From assembly GCF_000768675.1 (NCBI RefSeq), contig NZ_AVPI01000045.1:62001-126000 (forward strand): DNA of 64,000 nt, written 5' to 3'. The notes below the pieces were generated by a model that ran no database searches, was not told where the DNA came from, and was given only the letters and a program-made list of their open reading frames with translations. This document shows, piece after piece, positions 1 through 8,499 of this stretch. The stretch is from Knoellia flava TL1 (lineage in GTDB: Bacteria; Actinomycetota; Actinomycetes; Actinomycetales; Dermatophilaceae). How positions within the stretch are numbered: the first letter of the stretch is position 1; the number at the start of each line of letters is the position of its first letter. Made by a program: the position numbers and the translations under genes.

Positions 1-731
1 CCGATGAGGCGGGAGGCGTGAGCGGCGGGTGAGCTCACGGTGGCCGAGGCGAGGACGAAGGTCGGCTGCGCGCGGTAGCGGGCGGCGACGCGGCGCAGGC
101 GCCGCAGCACCGAGGCGACGTGTGACCCGAACACCCCGCGGTAGATGTGGCACTCGTCGACGACGACGTGGGTGAGAGCGCGCAGGAACGGCGACCAGTG
201 CTGGTGGCCCGGCAGCAGGGAGTGGTGGAGCAGGTCCGGGTTGGTGAGGACGACGTTGGCGTGCTCGCGGATCCAGCGGCGCTCGTCGACCGGTGTGTCG
301 CCGTCGTAGGTCGCGGCGCGCACGCCCGGGATGGCGAGCGCCTCGATGCGCGCGAGCTGGTCGGCAGCCAGTGCCTTGGTGGGCGCGACGTAGAGGACGG
401 TCGCGCCCCGACCGGTCGGCGCGCCGAGGCCGTCGACGACTGCCGAGAGTGCCGGCACGAGGTAGCCGAGGCTCTTGCCGGAGGCCGTGCCGGTCGACAG
501 GACGACGTGCGAGCCGGCGCGCGCGAGGTCCATCGCCTCGCGCTGGTGCGACCACGGACGGGCGATGCCGCTGCCCGTGAGGCTGGCGAGCACGGCAGGC
601 GCGACCCAGTCGGGCCAGTCGGACATCTGCGCAGGTCGGGCGGGCAGGCGCTCGACGTGCCGCAGTCGGCCACTGCGGTCACCCGCCGCGAGGGCGGCAA
701 GAATCGCAGTGGGCTCGGCAGATGGCGGCAT
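1..731 (-). CDS. DEAD/DEAH-box superfamily 2 helicase (Hrq1/YprA-like), N-terminal part
   Basis: The gene runs off the left edge, so only about 243 N-terminal residues are visible. The reading frame shows an ATP-binding motif I (TGTASGKS), motif Ia (APTKALAADQ), a TNPD stretch, motif II as DECH and motif III as SAT, the classic order of a superfamily 2 helicase. DECH plus this spacing fits the large Hrq1/YprA-like helicases with a C-terminal DUF1998 domain, which would lie outside the window. The ATG at 731 has a TACCGT box seven bases upstream and no Shine-Dalgarno sequence, so it may be leaderless. It is divergent from the STAS gene, an order familiar from other actinobacteria. A role in DNA repair is inferred from the family only. 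Confidence 0.85.
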   Translation of the reverse strand, partial: MPPSAEPTAILAALAAGDRSGRLRHVERLPARPAQMSDWPDWVAPAVLASLTGSGIARPWSHQREAMDLARAGSHVVLSTGTASGKSLGYLVPALSAVVDGLGAPTGRGATVLYVAPTKALAADQLARIEALAIPGVRAATYDGDTPVDERRWIREHANVVLTNPDLLHHSLLPGHQHWSPFLRALTHVVVDECHIYRGVFGSHVASVLRRLRRVAARYRAQPTFVLASATVSSPAAHASRLI

Positions 732-847
732 GGGGGTTACGGTAATGCCGTGCACGGACACCGCTGCCCGCTCGATGGGCCGCGCTCGGGCGCGGATCCG
801 GGACCATCCGGACGTCGAACGGCGGAGGAAACAAGGAGCATGACGAA

Positions 848-1219
848 GTGAAGCTGAGTGTCTCGATGACCGAGCGCGATGACGTCGTCATCGTCACGGT
901 TGCTGGTGAGGTCGACGTCTACACCGCGCCGCAGCTGCGGTCCGCCCTCGAGGAACGCCTCGCCACCGGGCAGAACAAGATCGTCGTCGACCTCCAGGGC
1001 GTCGCGTTCATCGACTCGACCGGGCTCGGCGTCCTCGTCGGCCAGCTCAAGGCCCTGCGCAAGGTCGACGGAAGCCTGTTCATCGTGTGCTCGGACGAAC
1101 GCATCCTGCGCCTGCTGGCCATCACGGGCCTGGACCAGATCCTCCCGCTGCACGACAGCGTCGACGCGGCGCTCGCGGCGGTCGACGAGGACGCGGCCGG
1201 GCCCGGCGTCACCGTCTGA
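848..1219 (+). CDS. STAS-domain anti-anti-sigma factor, BldG/SpoIIAA type
   Basis: This is a 123-residue single STAS domain. The signature IDSTGLGVLV places the phosphorylatable serine at residue 57, as in SpoIIAA, RsbV and BldG. In that family the unphosphorylated protein binds an anti-sigma kinase and frees the sigma factor; phosphorylation reverses this. The GTG start at 848 is preceded by AAGGAG with good spacing. No anti-sigma kinase gene lies next to it, so the partner must be encoded elsewhere. Its place between a helicase and hppA resembles the bldG neighbourhood of streptomycetes, which supports a BldG-like role, but the cognate sigma factor cannot be named from sequence. Confidence 0.9.
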   Translation: MKLSVSMTERDDVVIVTVAGEVDVYTAPQLRSALEERLATGQNKIVVDLQGVAFIDSTGLGVLVGQLKALRKVDGSLFIVCSDERILRLLAITGLDQILPLHDSVDAALAAVDEDAAGPGVTV

Positions 1220-1389
1220 CCTCGGGGTTCGTCCCTGAGCAGCGCCGGACCCGGCGCAGGCGTGAGAGCAGTCACAACAGGGTCCCGCCCCTTCTTGTGA
1301 CTTGAGTCACCGGGTAAGGTCCACCCCGCGCCTGCCTGTGGGCATACGGTCCCGGGCCTCGACGGCGCGCACCCGTCAAGGAGGATGGA

Positions 1390-3855
1390 ATGGCTGCACT
1401 CGCGCTCGCACCTGCCGAGGCGAGTTCCACGCTGGACCTCACCGGATCGAACGTCACGCTCGTCGTGGGGGTCGCGGTCATCGCCGTGATCGCCCTCGCC
1501 ATGGGCTTCGTCTTCCGGGCACAGGTCCTTCGTGCGGACACTGGAACCGACAAGATGCGCGAGATCGGCGCTGCGGTCGAGGAGGGGGCTGCGGCCTACC
1601 TCACGCGACAGTTCAGGACGCTGAGCATCTTCGTCGTGCTCGTCTTCGGGCTGCTCCTCCTCCTGCCGGCCCCCGACTGGGGCGTCAAGCTGGGCCGCTC
1701 GGGCTTCTTCGTCGTCGGCGCGCTCTTCTCGGCGTCGATCGGCTACCTCGGCATGAAGCTCGCCACCAAGGCCAACGTCCGCGTCGCCGCGGCCGCGCGC
1801 GGTGAGAACGGTCGCGACGAGGGCATGCGCATCGCCTTCCGCACCGGTGGCACCGTCGGCATGGCGACCGTCGGGCTCGGCCTGCTCGGCGCCTCGGTCG
1901 TCGTCCTCCTCTACAAGGCGGAGGCGCCCAAGGTGCTCGAGGGCTTCGGCTTCGGCGCCGCCCTGCTCGCCATGTTCATGCGTGTCGGTGGCGGCATCTT
2001 CACCAAGGCCGCCGACGTCGGCGCCGACCTCGTCGGCAAGGTCGAGGCCGGCATCCCCGAGGACGACCCGCGCAACGCCGCGACGATCGCCGACAACGTC
2101 GGTGACAACGTCGGCGACTGCGCCGGCATGGCCGCCGACCTCTTCGAGTCGTATGCCGTCATGCTCGTCGCCGCTCTCATCCTCGGCTCCGTGGCGTTCG
2201 GCTCCTACGGCCTCGTCTTCCCGCTGCTCGTGCCCGCCATCGGTGCGATCACCGCCCTCATCGGCGTGTTCATCACCAAGGCCCGTGGCACCCAGAACGC
2301 GCTCGACGCCATCAACCAGGGCTTCTACATCTCCGCCGCCATCGCCGCCGTCCTCTCGGCCGTTGCCGCCTGGCTCTACCTCCCGGCGACGTTCGCCGAG
2401 CTCGGCTCGCGCGACGAGGCGATCGGCGCCCTCGAGGGCAACCCCCGGATCACGGCGATCCTCGCGGTCATCATCGGCATCGTCCTCGCGGCGATCATCC
2501 TCTGGCTCACCGGCTACTTCACCGGCACCGACAAGCGCCCGACCAAGGACGTCGCCCGCACCTCGCTCACGGGCGCCGCGACCGTCGTCCTCTCGGGCAT
2601 CGGGGTCGGCCTCGAGTCGGCCGTCTACACCGCGGCGATCATCGGTGGCGCGGTCTACCTCGCCTTCCTCCTCGGTGGCGGCTCGGTCGCGCTCTCGCTG
2701 TTCCTCATCGCGCTCGCCGGCTGTGGCCTGCTCACGACCGTCGGCGTCATCGTCGCCATGGACACGTTCGGCCCGGTCTCCGACAACGCGCAGGGCATCG
2801 CCGAGATGTCGGGCGACGTCGACGAGGAGGCCGCGCAGATCCTCACCGAGCTCGACGCGGTCGGCAACACGACCAAGGCGATCACCAAGGGCATCGCGAT
2901 CGCGACGGCCGTCCTCGCGGCGACTGCGCTCTTCGGGTCCTACACCGACGCGTGGCAGTCGGCGATCGGCGACATCGACGCGAGCAAGCTCGACCAGGGC
3001 CAGATCGAGTCCGGCAACCAGGTCATCCAGGACGCCCAGGCGCTCGTGACCAACCCGTCGACCCTCGTCGGCCTGCTCCTCGGTGCGGCCGTCGTCTTCC
3101 TCTTCTCGGGCCTGGCCATCAACGCGGTGACGCGTGCAGCCGGCGCCATCGTCTTCGAGGTCCGTCGCCAGTTCCGCGACATCCCCGGGATCATGGAGGG
3201 CACGACCAAGCCGGAGTACGGCAAGGTCGTCGACATCTGCACCAAGGACTCGCTGCGCGAGCTCGCCACCCCCGGACTGCTCGCGGCGCTCACGCCGGTC
3301 ATCGTCGGCTTCGGCCTCGGCATCGGCGCCCTCGCCGGCTTCCTCGCCGGCGCGATCGGCACCGGCTGCCTCATGGCCGTCTTCCTCGCGAACTCGGGCG
3401 GCGCCTGGGACAACGCGAAGAAGATCGTCGAGGACGGGCACCACGGCGGCAAGGGCTCCGAGGCCCACGCGGCCACCGTCATCGGCGACACCGTCGGCGA
3501 CCCGTTCAAGGACACCGCCGGCCCGGCGATCAACCCCCTCATCAAGGTCATGAACCTCGTCGCGGTGCTCATCGCCCCGGCGATCGTGCTCCTGTCGGTG
3601 GGCGAGGACGCCAGCGCCCCGATCCGCTACGGCATCGCCGGCGTCGCGTTCGTCATCGTCGTCACGGCCGTCGCCATCTCGAAGCGTCGCGACCTCGCCA
3701 TCGGTGGGGACGACGACGTCGAGGGTGCGACCGAGCTCGACGCCTCCGCCCCCGACGCGGGCGCGGTCACCGAGCCCGGCGAGGTCGTCGAGGAGTCCCT
3801 CGAGGGCGGCGTCCGCAACGACGACGACCCGGCCGAGGTGCCCGCACAGCGCTGA
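1390..3855 (+). CDS. hppA: K+-independent membrane H+-translocating pyrophosphatase
   Basis: The 821-residue protein is a multi-spanning membrane enzyme that couples pyrophosphate hydrolysis to proton export. Diagnostic motifs are DVGADLVGKVE near residue 210 and the paired acidic motif DNVGDNVGD near residue 235, which bind Mg-pyrophosphate. The subtype-determining motif reads GNTTKA with lysine at residue 496; in this family lysine there marks the potassium-independent class, whereas alanine marks the potassium-dependent class. The C-terminus carries an extra acidic tail of about 40 residues after the last membrane segment. GAGG lies just before the ATG. A soluble pyrophosphatase is also present at 47.7-48.4 kb, so the cell has both ways of using pyrophosphate. 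Confidence 0.97.
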   Translation: MAALALAPAEASSTLDLTGSNVTLVVGVAVIAVIALAMGFVFRAQVLRADTGTDKMREIGAAVEEGAAAYLTRQFRTLSIFVVLVFGLLLLLPAPDWGVKLGRSGFFVVGALFSASIGYLGMKLATKANVRVAAAARGENGRDEGMRIAFRTGGTVGMATVGLGLLGASVVVLLYKAEAPKVLEGFGFGAALLAMFMRVGGGIFTKAADVGADLVGKVEAGIPEDDPRNAATIADNVGDNVGDCAGMAADLFESYAVMLVAALILGSVAFGSYGLVFPLLVPAIGAITALIGVFITKARGTQNALDAINQGFYISAAIAAVLSAVAAWLYLPATFAELGSRDEAIGALEGNPRITAILAVIIGIVLAAIILWLTGYFTGTDKRPTKDVARTSLTGAATVVLSGIGVGLESAVYTAAIIGGAVYLAFLLGGGSVALSLFLIALAGCGLLTTVGVIVAMDTFGPVSDNAQGIAEMSGDVDEEAAQILTELDAVGNTTKAITKGIAIATAVLAATALFGSYTDAWQSAIGDIDASKLDQGQIESGNQVIQDAQALVTNPSTLVGLLLGAAVVFLFSGLAINAVTRAAGAIVFEVRRQFRDIPGIMEGTTKPEYGKVVDICTKDSLRELATPGLLAALTPVIVGFGLGIGALAGFLAGAIGTGCLMAVFLANSGGAWDNAKKIVEDGHHGGKGSEAHAATVIGDTVGDPFKDTAGPAINPLIKVMNLVAVLIAPAIVLLSVGEDASAPIRYGIAGVAFVIVVTAVAISKRRDLAIGGDDDVEGATELDASAPDAGAVTEPGEVVEESLEGGVRNDDDPAEVPAQR

Positions 3856-3880
3856 CGCGCACACGCCGGCTCGGCACGAC

Positions 3881-3940
3881 CGAGCCAGAAGTTGGTGAGC
3901 CGACCACCCACGGGTGGTCGGCTCACCGCTTCGTGGCTCG
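3881..3940. terminator. Long imperfect palindrome after hppA
   Basis: A perfect 16-bp stem (3894-3909 with 3912-3927) is extended by a further 7-bp arm pair (3881-3887 with 3934-3940) across a mismatched internal region. It sits directly after the hppA stop and has no T-tract, as is usual for actinobacterial terminators. Its right arm is part of a direct repeat found again after the next gene. Confidence 0.7.
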
Positions 3941-3944
3941 CTCG
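3921..3944 (+). repeat. Left copy of 24-bp direct repeat bracketing the AbiEi/DUF559-type gene
   Basis: This 24-base stretch matches 5060-5083 at 22 of 24 positions in the same orientation. The two copies lie about 1.1 kb apart on either side of the gene at 4000-4962, and each forms the right arm of a hairpin. Confidence 0.8.
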
Positions 3945-3999
3945 AGCCTGCCTGTGGACGACGGACGGTCGCGGCCCGGCGGTCCTGCCAGGATCGAGC

Positions 4000-4962
4000 A
4001 TGTGCCGAAGCCCAGACCCTCGTATGCCGGCCGGCATCCTTCTGCGGCCGACCGCCGACCTGCGCCGGCTCGGTGAGAGCCCTGACGACCGCGAGGCGGA
4101 CGGACTGGCGAAGTGGGTCCGGGTGCGGCACGGCGTCGTCGTCCGGCGCGACGTGTGGGCCGGTCTCGACTCCACCCAGCGACACGGTGCGTTCGTCCGC
4201 TCGACCGCGATGCAGATGCGAGCGGCCGAGCACCTGGTCTTCTCCCACACCTCAGCTGCTGCTGTGTGGGGACTGCCGCGCATCACGCCGTGGCCGCACC
4301 ACGCCTCTGTCACCTCCGACCGCCCCACGGCGCGCTCGTCGGGTCTCGTCAAAAGGCACATCGGCGCGGTCGAGCAGCGCGTCACGCTCGGCGGGCTGAC
4401 CGTCACGTCCGTCGCCCGGACCGTCATCGACCTGGCCCGGAGCGAGGAGCTCCCCGACGCCGTCGCCGCCGCAGACTTCGCCCTCCATCACGAACTGTGC
4501 CGGCGCGAGGACCTCGTGGCCGAGCTCGAGTGCGTCCCGGCAGGTGCCCGTGGCCGCGCTCGCGCCGCCCTCGTCGTCGACTTCGCGGACGCCGGAGCGA
4601 TGTCCGTCGGCGAGTCGATGTCGCGGGTCCAGATGTTCCGCCTCAACATTCCGCGACCGTCGCTGCAGGTGCGGGTGGACGATGCCGACGGGCTCGTCGG
4701 GTACTGCGACTTCGGTTGGGAGGGCGTCATGGGTGAGTTCGACGGTCGGTTCAAGTACGGCCTGACCGAGGATGTTGGGCGCGAGCAGGTCGCCGACGTG
4801 CTTTGGCGTGAGAAGCGACGTGAGGACCGGATCCGAGCCCGTGGTCACCGCATGGCGCGGTGGGTCTGGGCCGATGCGGCCCGGCCTCGCCGCATGGTTG
4901 AGATCCTCGGCGCCCAAGGCATCCACCCGACGCCCCGCAACACGTGGTTCGATGCTGCCTGA
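4000..4962 (+). CDS. AbiEi-type N-terminus plus DUF559-like nuclease fold protein
   Basis: The 320-residue product looks like the abundant actinobacterial family with an AbiEi-type N-terminal half and a DUF559/Vsr-like PD-(D/E)XK C-terminal half. Candidate active-site residues are E205 (VGESMSR), D237 (YCDFGW), then E246-F-D248 and K252 (GEFDGRFKY). The frame stays open upstream to 3892, but that extension would begin inside a hairpin; the ATG at 4000 has AGGA seven bases before it, and an ATG at 4024 is the alternative. No toxin or methyltransferase partner adjoins it. The N-terminal half resembles antitoxin/regulator domains, but DNA cleavage or regulation is unproven. A distant relative of the same architecture lies at 61308-62231. 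Confidence 0.75.
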   Translation: MCRSPDPRMPAGILLRPTADLRRLGESPDDREADGLAKWVRVRHGVVVRRDVWAGLDSTQRHGAFVRSTAMQMRAAEHLVFSHTSAAAVWGLPRITPWPHHASVTSDRPTARSSGLVKRHIGAVEQRVTLGGLTVTSVARTVIDLARSEELPDAVAAADFALHHELCRREDLVAELECVPAGARGRARAALVVDFADAGAMSVGESMSRVQMFRLNIPRPSLQVRVDDADGLVGYCDFGWEGVMGEFDGRFKYGLTEDVGREQVADVLWREKRREDRIRARGHRMARWVWADAARPRRMVEILGAQGIHPTPRNTWFDAA

Positions 4963-5014
4963 CGGGTGACTGCGCGTCCGCCGTCGTCCGACCCCACCAC
5001 GCAGGAAAGCCGTG

Positions 5015-5084
5015 CCGAGCGAGTCAGATCATGGTCAGCGAGGCTCTCATGAGTGGCTCGCTCACCACTTTGTGGCTCGCTCGG
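5015..5084. repeat. Imperfect palindrome downstream of the AbiEi/DUF559-type gene
   Basis: Arms 5015-5023 and 5076-5084 pair perfectly, as do 5037-5042 with 5057-5062 and 5032-5035 with 5064-5067, giving a long bulged hairpin. It lies between the gene and the promoter of the AIM24 gene. Confidence 0.6.
5060..5083 (+). repeat. Right copy of 24-bp direct repeat
   Basis: This is the second copy of the repeat at 3921-3944, with two mismatches in 24. It forms the right arm of the hairpin ending at 5084. Confidence 0.8.
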
Positions 5085-5145
5085 CGGGGAGCGGGCACAG
5101 CGCCGGTGGTGGCGGAGGTCGGGGGAGTGCGGTGAGGGGCGGCCC

Positions 5146-5151
5146 TAGGCT
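5146..5151 (+). promoter_or_regulatory. TAGGCT -10 box, probable leaderless promoter of the AIM24 gene
   Basis: TAGGCT ends seven bases before the ATG at 5159, leaving no room for a Shine-Dalgarno sequence. The same arrangement recurs before at least a dozen other genes here. Confidence 0.6.
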
Positions 5152-5158
5152 GGGGCGC

Positions 5159-5869
5159 ATGCGCTCCCCGCTCTTCGACCAGGCGAACCTCGAGCTCCAG
5201 TCCGAGCAGGCCTTCGCCCTCCAGAACCCCCAGCTGCTGCGCGTCCGCCTCGGCGGTGACGTCCTCGCCACGAAGGGCGCCATGGTCGCCTACCAGGGCC
5301 ATCTGCGCTTCGACCACGAGAAGGCCGGCAGCGTGGGCAAGCTCTTCAAGAAGGTCGTCACCGGCGAGGACGTGAGCCTCATGCGCGTCTCCGGCGACGG
5401 CGAGGTCTTCTTCGCGAGCGAGGCCGGGTTCGTCCACCTCATCGACCTCACCGGTGACGGGTTGAGCCTCAACGCCCGCAACCTGCTCGCCTTCGACAGC
5501 CAGATCGCGTGGGACATCAAGCGCGTCCAGGGCGCCGGGATGATGAGCGGCGGCCTCTTCAACACCACGCTGCAGGGCCAGGGGACGGTCGCCATCCACA
5601 CGATGGGCCAGCCGGTGATCCTCGACTGCAGCCAGCAGCCGACCTACGTCGACGTGCAGGCGTGCGTCGGGTGGTCGCTCGGCCTCACCCCGCAGATCAC
5701 GTCGAGCATGAACATGCGCTCGATGCTCCGCGGTGGCAGCGGCGAAGCCTTCCAGTACGCCTTCCACGGTCAGGGGTTCGTCATCGTCCAGCCGAGCGAG
5801 TGGGTGCCGCCTGCGGGCTCGAGCGGAGGAGGCGGGGGCGGCATGCTCGGCAGCCTCCTCGATGGCTGA
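5159..5869 (+). CDS. AIM24 family protein
   Basis: The 236-residue protein has the AIM24 fold, a double-stranded beta-helix family named from a yeast mitochondrial biogenesis protein. Recognisable segments are LRVRLGGDVLATKGAMVAYQG near the start, GEVFFASEAGFVHLIDL and a late AFHGQGFVIVQPSEW strand, ending in a glycine-rich tail. There is no signal peptide or membrane helix, so it is probably cytoplasmic or membrane-associated. The biochemical function of bacterial members is unknown. Its last eight bases overlap the following methyltransferase gene, suggesting co-expression. Confidence 0.85.
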   Translation: MRSPLFDQANLELQSEQAFALQNPQLLRVRLGGDVLATKGAMVAYQGHLRFDHEKAGSVGKLFKKVVTGEDVSLMRVSGDGEVFFASEAGFVHLIDLTGDGLSLNARNLLAFDSQIAWDIKRVQGAGMMSGGLFNTTLQGQGTVAIHTMGQPVILDCSQQPTYVDVQACVGWSLGLTPQITSSMNMRSMLRGGSGEAFQYAFHGQGFVIVQPSEWVPPAGSSGGGGGGMLGSLLDG

Positions 5870-7385
5870 GCCGATGACCGCCCCCGTCCCCCACGTCGAC
5901 GAGGCCCTCATTGCCCGTCTCCGCGCCGACCTCGCCGCGGCCGACTTCACCGTCATCGGCACGTCGGAGGTCCTCGGCCCGCTCGCCGCGGCGGCCCTCG
6001 GCCGCGAGCAGCCGCTGCCTGCCCGCCGGGTCGCCGGTGCCTCGGACGCGCCGGCGGCGACGCTCATCCGGCTCTTCACGCTCGGCGACCCTGTCGACGT
6101 CGCCGAGGTCGAGCGCGCGCTACCGACCCTGCGGCTCCACGGCGCCATCGAGCTCGGGCTCGTCTCCGAGGAGGGCGACGGCGTCGTGGCCCGCTGCGAC
6201 GTGCGCCCCTATGCCTCCGACGACCGGCACTGGTGGGTGGCCTCCGACCTCGCCGAGGTCGCGACGGGGACTCCCGTGCGCGAGGACCACGTCCTCGGCA
6301 TCGGCGGCGCCTCGACGACGCTGGCGCAGTGGACGATCCGGCGCCCCGTCAGGACCGCCCTCGACCTCGGCACCGGCTGCGGCGTCCAGGCGCTGCACCT
6401 CGGCCACCACGCCGACGAGATCGTCGTCACCGACCTGTCCGAGCGGGCCCTCGCCTACGCGCGCTTCAACGCCGCGCTCAACGAGTGCGCGTGGGACGTC
6501 CGCTCCGGGTCGATGCTCGAACCCGTCGCGGGACAGCGCTTCGACCTCATCGTGAGCAACCCGCCCTTCGTGATCACGCCGCGCTCGGGCGACGTGCCGC
6601 TCTTCGAGTACCGCGACGGTGGAGCAGCCGGTGACGCCGTCGTCGCCGGGCTCGTGCGCACGGTCGGCGAGCACCTCGTGCCCGGGGGAGTCGCCCAGTT
6701 CCTCGGCAACTGGGAGGTGCCGTCCGGCTCGACGTGGACCGAGCGCGTCGGTGCGTGGCTCGAGGGCACCGGACTCGACGCCTGGGTCGTCCAGCGAGAG
6801 GTCCAGGACCCGGCGGAGTACGCGGAGACCTGGTCGCGCGACGGTGGTCACCACGCCGGGACCGCGGACTTCGACGCGATGTATGCCGCGTGGCTCGACG
6901 ACTTCGCGTCTCGCGACGTCGAGTCGATCGGCTTCGGCGTCATCACGCTGCACCGGCCCGAGACCGACCGGACGCCGTTCGTCGACCTCATGGACGAGCG
7001 CGGCCCGGTCCCGCCGGCGATGGGCGACGTGGCGCAGGTCGGCCTTGAGGCGCGCGTGTGGCTCGCCGAGCACTCCGACGACGAGGTCCTCGACATCGCC
7101 TGGCACGCGACTCCTGACGTCACCGAGGAGCGGCACACCCTGCCCGGATCCTCCGACCCTTCGGTCATCGTCGCCCGGCAGGGCGGAGGGCTGGGACGGG
7201 TCATCCGGCTCACGACGGTCACCGCGGCATACCTCTCCGTGGCGGACGGTGGGCTCACGCCGAGGCAGGCGGTGGGCGCAATCGCGGGGATCCTCGACCT
7301 CGACACCGCCGAGACAGAGCGGGAGGTCGTCGCCTTCGTCCGCGATGCAGCCAAGGATGGCCTGCTCGTGGCCCGAACGGACTGA
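5862..7385 (+). CDS. Class I SAM-dependent methyltransferase with NPPF motif
   Basis: The 507-residue protein has an N-terminal helical region of about 150 residues (DUF7059-like arrangement), then a Rossmann methyltransferase core: the SAM loop ALDLGTGCGVQAL, the acidic residue after strand 2 (VVTDLSERAL) and the catalytic motif FDLIVSNPPFVI. NPPF is typical of amino-methylating enzymes acting on planar nitrogen (PrmC, RsmC, adenine methylases). A long C-terminal region follows. No target-recognition domain or restriction gene is nearby, so I favour an RNA or protein target over DNA restriction-modification. The ATG at 5862 overlaps the AIM24 stop; an in-frame ATG at 5874 is possible. Confidence 0.85.
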   Translation: MAEPMTAPVPHVDEALIARLRADLAAADFTVIGTSEVLGPLAAAALGREQPLPARRVAGASDAPAATLIRLFTLGDPVDVAEVERALPTLRLHGAIELGLVSEEGDGVVARCDVRPYASDDRHWWVASDLAEVATGTPVREDHVLGIGGASTTLAQWTIRRPVRTALDLGTGCGVQALHLGHHADEIVVTDLSERALAYARFNAALNECAWDVRSGSMLEPVAGQRFDLIVSNPPFVITPRSGDVPLFEYRDGGAAGDAVVAGLVRTVGEHLVPGGVAQFLGNWEVPSGSTWTERVGAWLEGTGLDAWVVQREVQDPAEYAETWSRDGGHHAGTADFDAMYAAWLDDFASRDVESIGFGVITLHRPETDRTPFVDLMDERGPVPPAMGDVAQVGLEARVWLAEHSDDEVLDIAWHATPDVTEERHTLPGSSDPSVIVARQGGGLGRVIRLTTVTAAYLSVADGGLTPRQAVGAIAGILDLDTAETEREVVAFVRDAAKDGLLVARTD

Positions 7386-7475
7386 CCACCGGCACGGGCA
7401 TCCGGACTCGGCTCCGCCACGAACACCTCGCAGGGTCGACCCCCGGCCCTCCCTGCGAAAGTGAGCTGATCCGCA

Positions 7476-7991
7476 ATGAAGCGCATTCTCATCGGAGCCG
7501 CCGGAGTCGCCGGCCTCGGCATCGGGCTCATGCTGGCCCCCGGACCCGCCCAGGCCGGGCACAGCAACGCCCTCGTCAGCGCCCACCTCACCGGTCGTGC
7601 GGAGGTGCCGTCCGACGGTTCCAGGGGAGTCGTGGGCGACCCCAACGGTCGCGGCGAGGCCTATGTCTTCGGCATCGACGGCGATCCCACGACGCTCTGC
7701 TACATCCTCGAGGTGAGCAAGGTCGCCGAGCTGGAGCAGGCTCCCGGCGCCCCACGCATGGCGCACATCCACAAGGGAGTCGAGGGCACCAACGGTCCCG
7801 TGGAGGTCAACCTCGCGTTCCCGCAGGGCGGACAGGCGGCCGACTGCCTCACCGAGGGCGAGGCCGGCAAGGGACTCGACGCGGGTGAGGTCCAGGCCAT
7901 CCTCGCGAACCCCGCCGCCTACTACGTCAACGTCCACAACGGCGAGTTCCCCGGCGGCGCCGTGCGGGGCCAGCTGCACGCGGACGACTGA
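7476..7991 (+). CDS. Secreted CHRD-domain protein
   Basis: The 171-residue product begins with MKR, a hydrophobic core and AQAG, a clear Sec signal peptide cut near residue 28. The rest is one CHRD (chordin-type) domain with the typical opening LTGRAEVP, a central MAHIHKG and the closing VHNGEFPGGAVRGQL. CHRD proteins in bacteria are secreted and of uncertain function. Two cysteines (TLCYIL and ADCLTE) could form a disulphide. It stands alone between the methyltransferase gene and a tandem repeat. Confidence 0.88.
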   Translation: MKRILIGAAGVAGLGIGLMLAPGPAQAGHSNALVSAHLTGRAEVPSDGSRGVVGDPNGRGEAYVFGIDGDPTTLCYILEVSKVAELEQAPGAPRMAHIHKGVEGTNGPVEVNLAFPQGGQAADCLTEGEAGKGLDAGEVQAILANPAAYYVNVHNGEFPGGAVRGQLHADD

Positions 7992-8012
7992 GCGGGACGT
8001 CAGCCTGTCCCG

Positions 8013-8059
8013 ACGGGGCGTGCTCACAACGGGGCGTGCTCACAACGGGGCGTGCTCAC
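8013..8059 (+). repeat. 16-bp tandem repeat, about three copies
   Basis: The unit ACGGGGCGTGCTCACA occurs at 8013, 8029 and 8045, the last copy missing its final base. It fills the gap between the CHRD gene and the next promoter. Copy number is likely to vary between strains. Confidence 0.9.
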
Positions 8060-8111
8060 GCGGTCGACGCGTGGGCACGCCTCCGGGCGGTGGACGACCT
8101 ATGTTGGAGGC

Positions 8112-8402
8112 ATGACTCACCACGACGAGCCCAGCGAGCACGAGGGCAGCGACGACCAGAGCGGCAACGACGACCGGGGCGGCACCGTCTCGGAGGCAGG
8201 GTCGAGCAGCCTCAACCCCGACGCAGCCCTAGGCGGTGCCGACGGTGTGCCCGACACCCCGGACGTCAACGACGACCTCGACGGCGGGCGCACCGACGCC
8301 AGCGTCGCCGGCTCCGGTGACGAGGCCGGCTCGAGTGGCGAGACCAGCGTGGGCGACGACGGCGACGACGAGGACGAACAGCGGACCCCGGCCGCCCTGT
8401 GA
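8112..8402 (+). CDS. Small acidic, probably disordered protein
   Basis: The 96-residue product is very rich in Asp, Glu, Ser and Gly and has no aromatic residue, signal peptide or membrane helix. It looks intrinsically disordered; I do not recognise a family. The start is supported by a TATGTT box at 8100-8105, six bases before the ATG, matching the leaderless pattern of neighbouring genes. The ATG lies downstream of a 16-bp tandem repeat, and the TetR operator follows the gene. Confidence 0.6.
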   Translation: MTHHDEPSEHEGSDDQSGNDDRGGTVSEAGSSSLNPDAALGGADGVPDTPDVNDDLDGGRTDASVAGSGDEAGSSGETSVGDDGDDEDEQRTPAAL

Positions 8403-8466
8403 AGTGAGTGACGGCCTCCTCGAAGGCCACCCCGCCGCCTGACTGAGCACGGGAGAAAGCCAGTTG

Positions 8467-8488
8467 TGAGTGAGTGCTCACTCACTCA
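8467..8488. promoter_or_regulatory. TetR-type palindromic operator
   Basis: TGAGTGAGT and ACTCACTCA form perfect 9-bp arms around GCTC. The site abuts a CATACT box (8487-8492) seven bases before the GTG start of the TetR gene, so binding would block transcription. Autoregulation together with the downstream exporter genes is inferred. Confidence 0.8.
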
Positions 8489-8499
8489 TACTTGAGGAC

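Noticed and set aside
3892-4000. Longer N-terminus of the first DUF559-type protein
   Set aside because: It would start within the terminator hairpin; the ATG at 4000 with AGGA is more plausible.
919-4248. Open frame of more than 1100 codons on the minus strand opposite hppA
   Set aside because: It is a shadow of the biased third-codon positions of hppA; the translation is repetitive Arg/Asp/Gly with no domain.
5862-7385. NPPF methyltransferase as part of a restriction-modification system with the DUF559-type gene nearby
   Set aside because: No target-recognition domain and an AIM24 gene lies between; the overlap with AIM24 points to another role.
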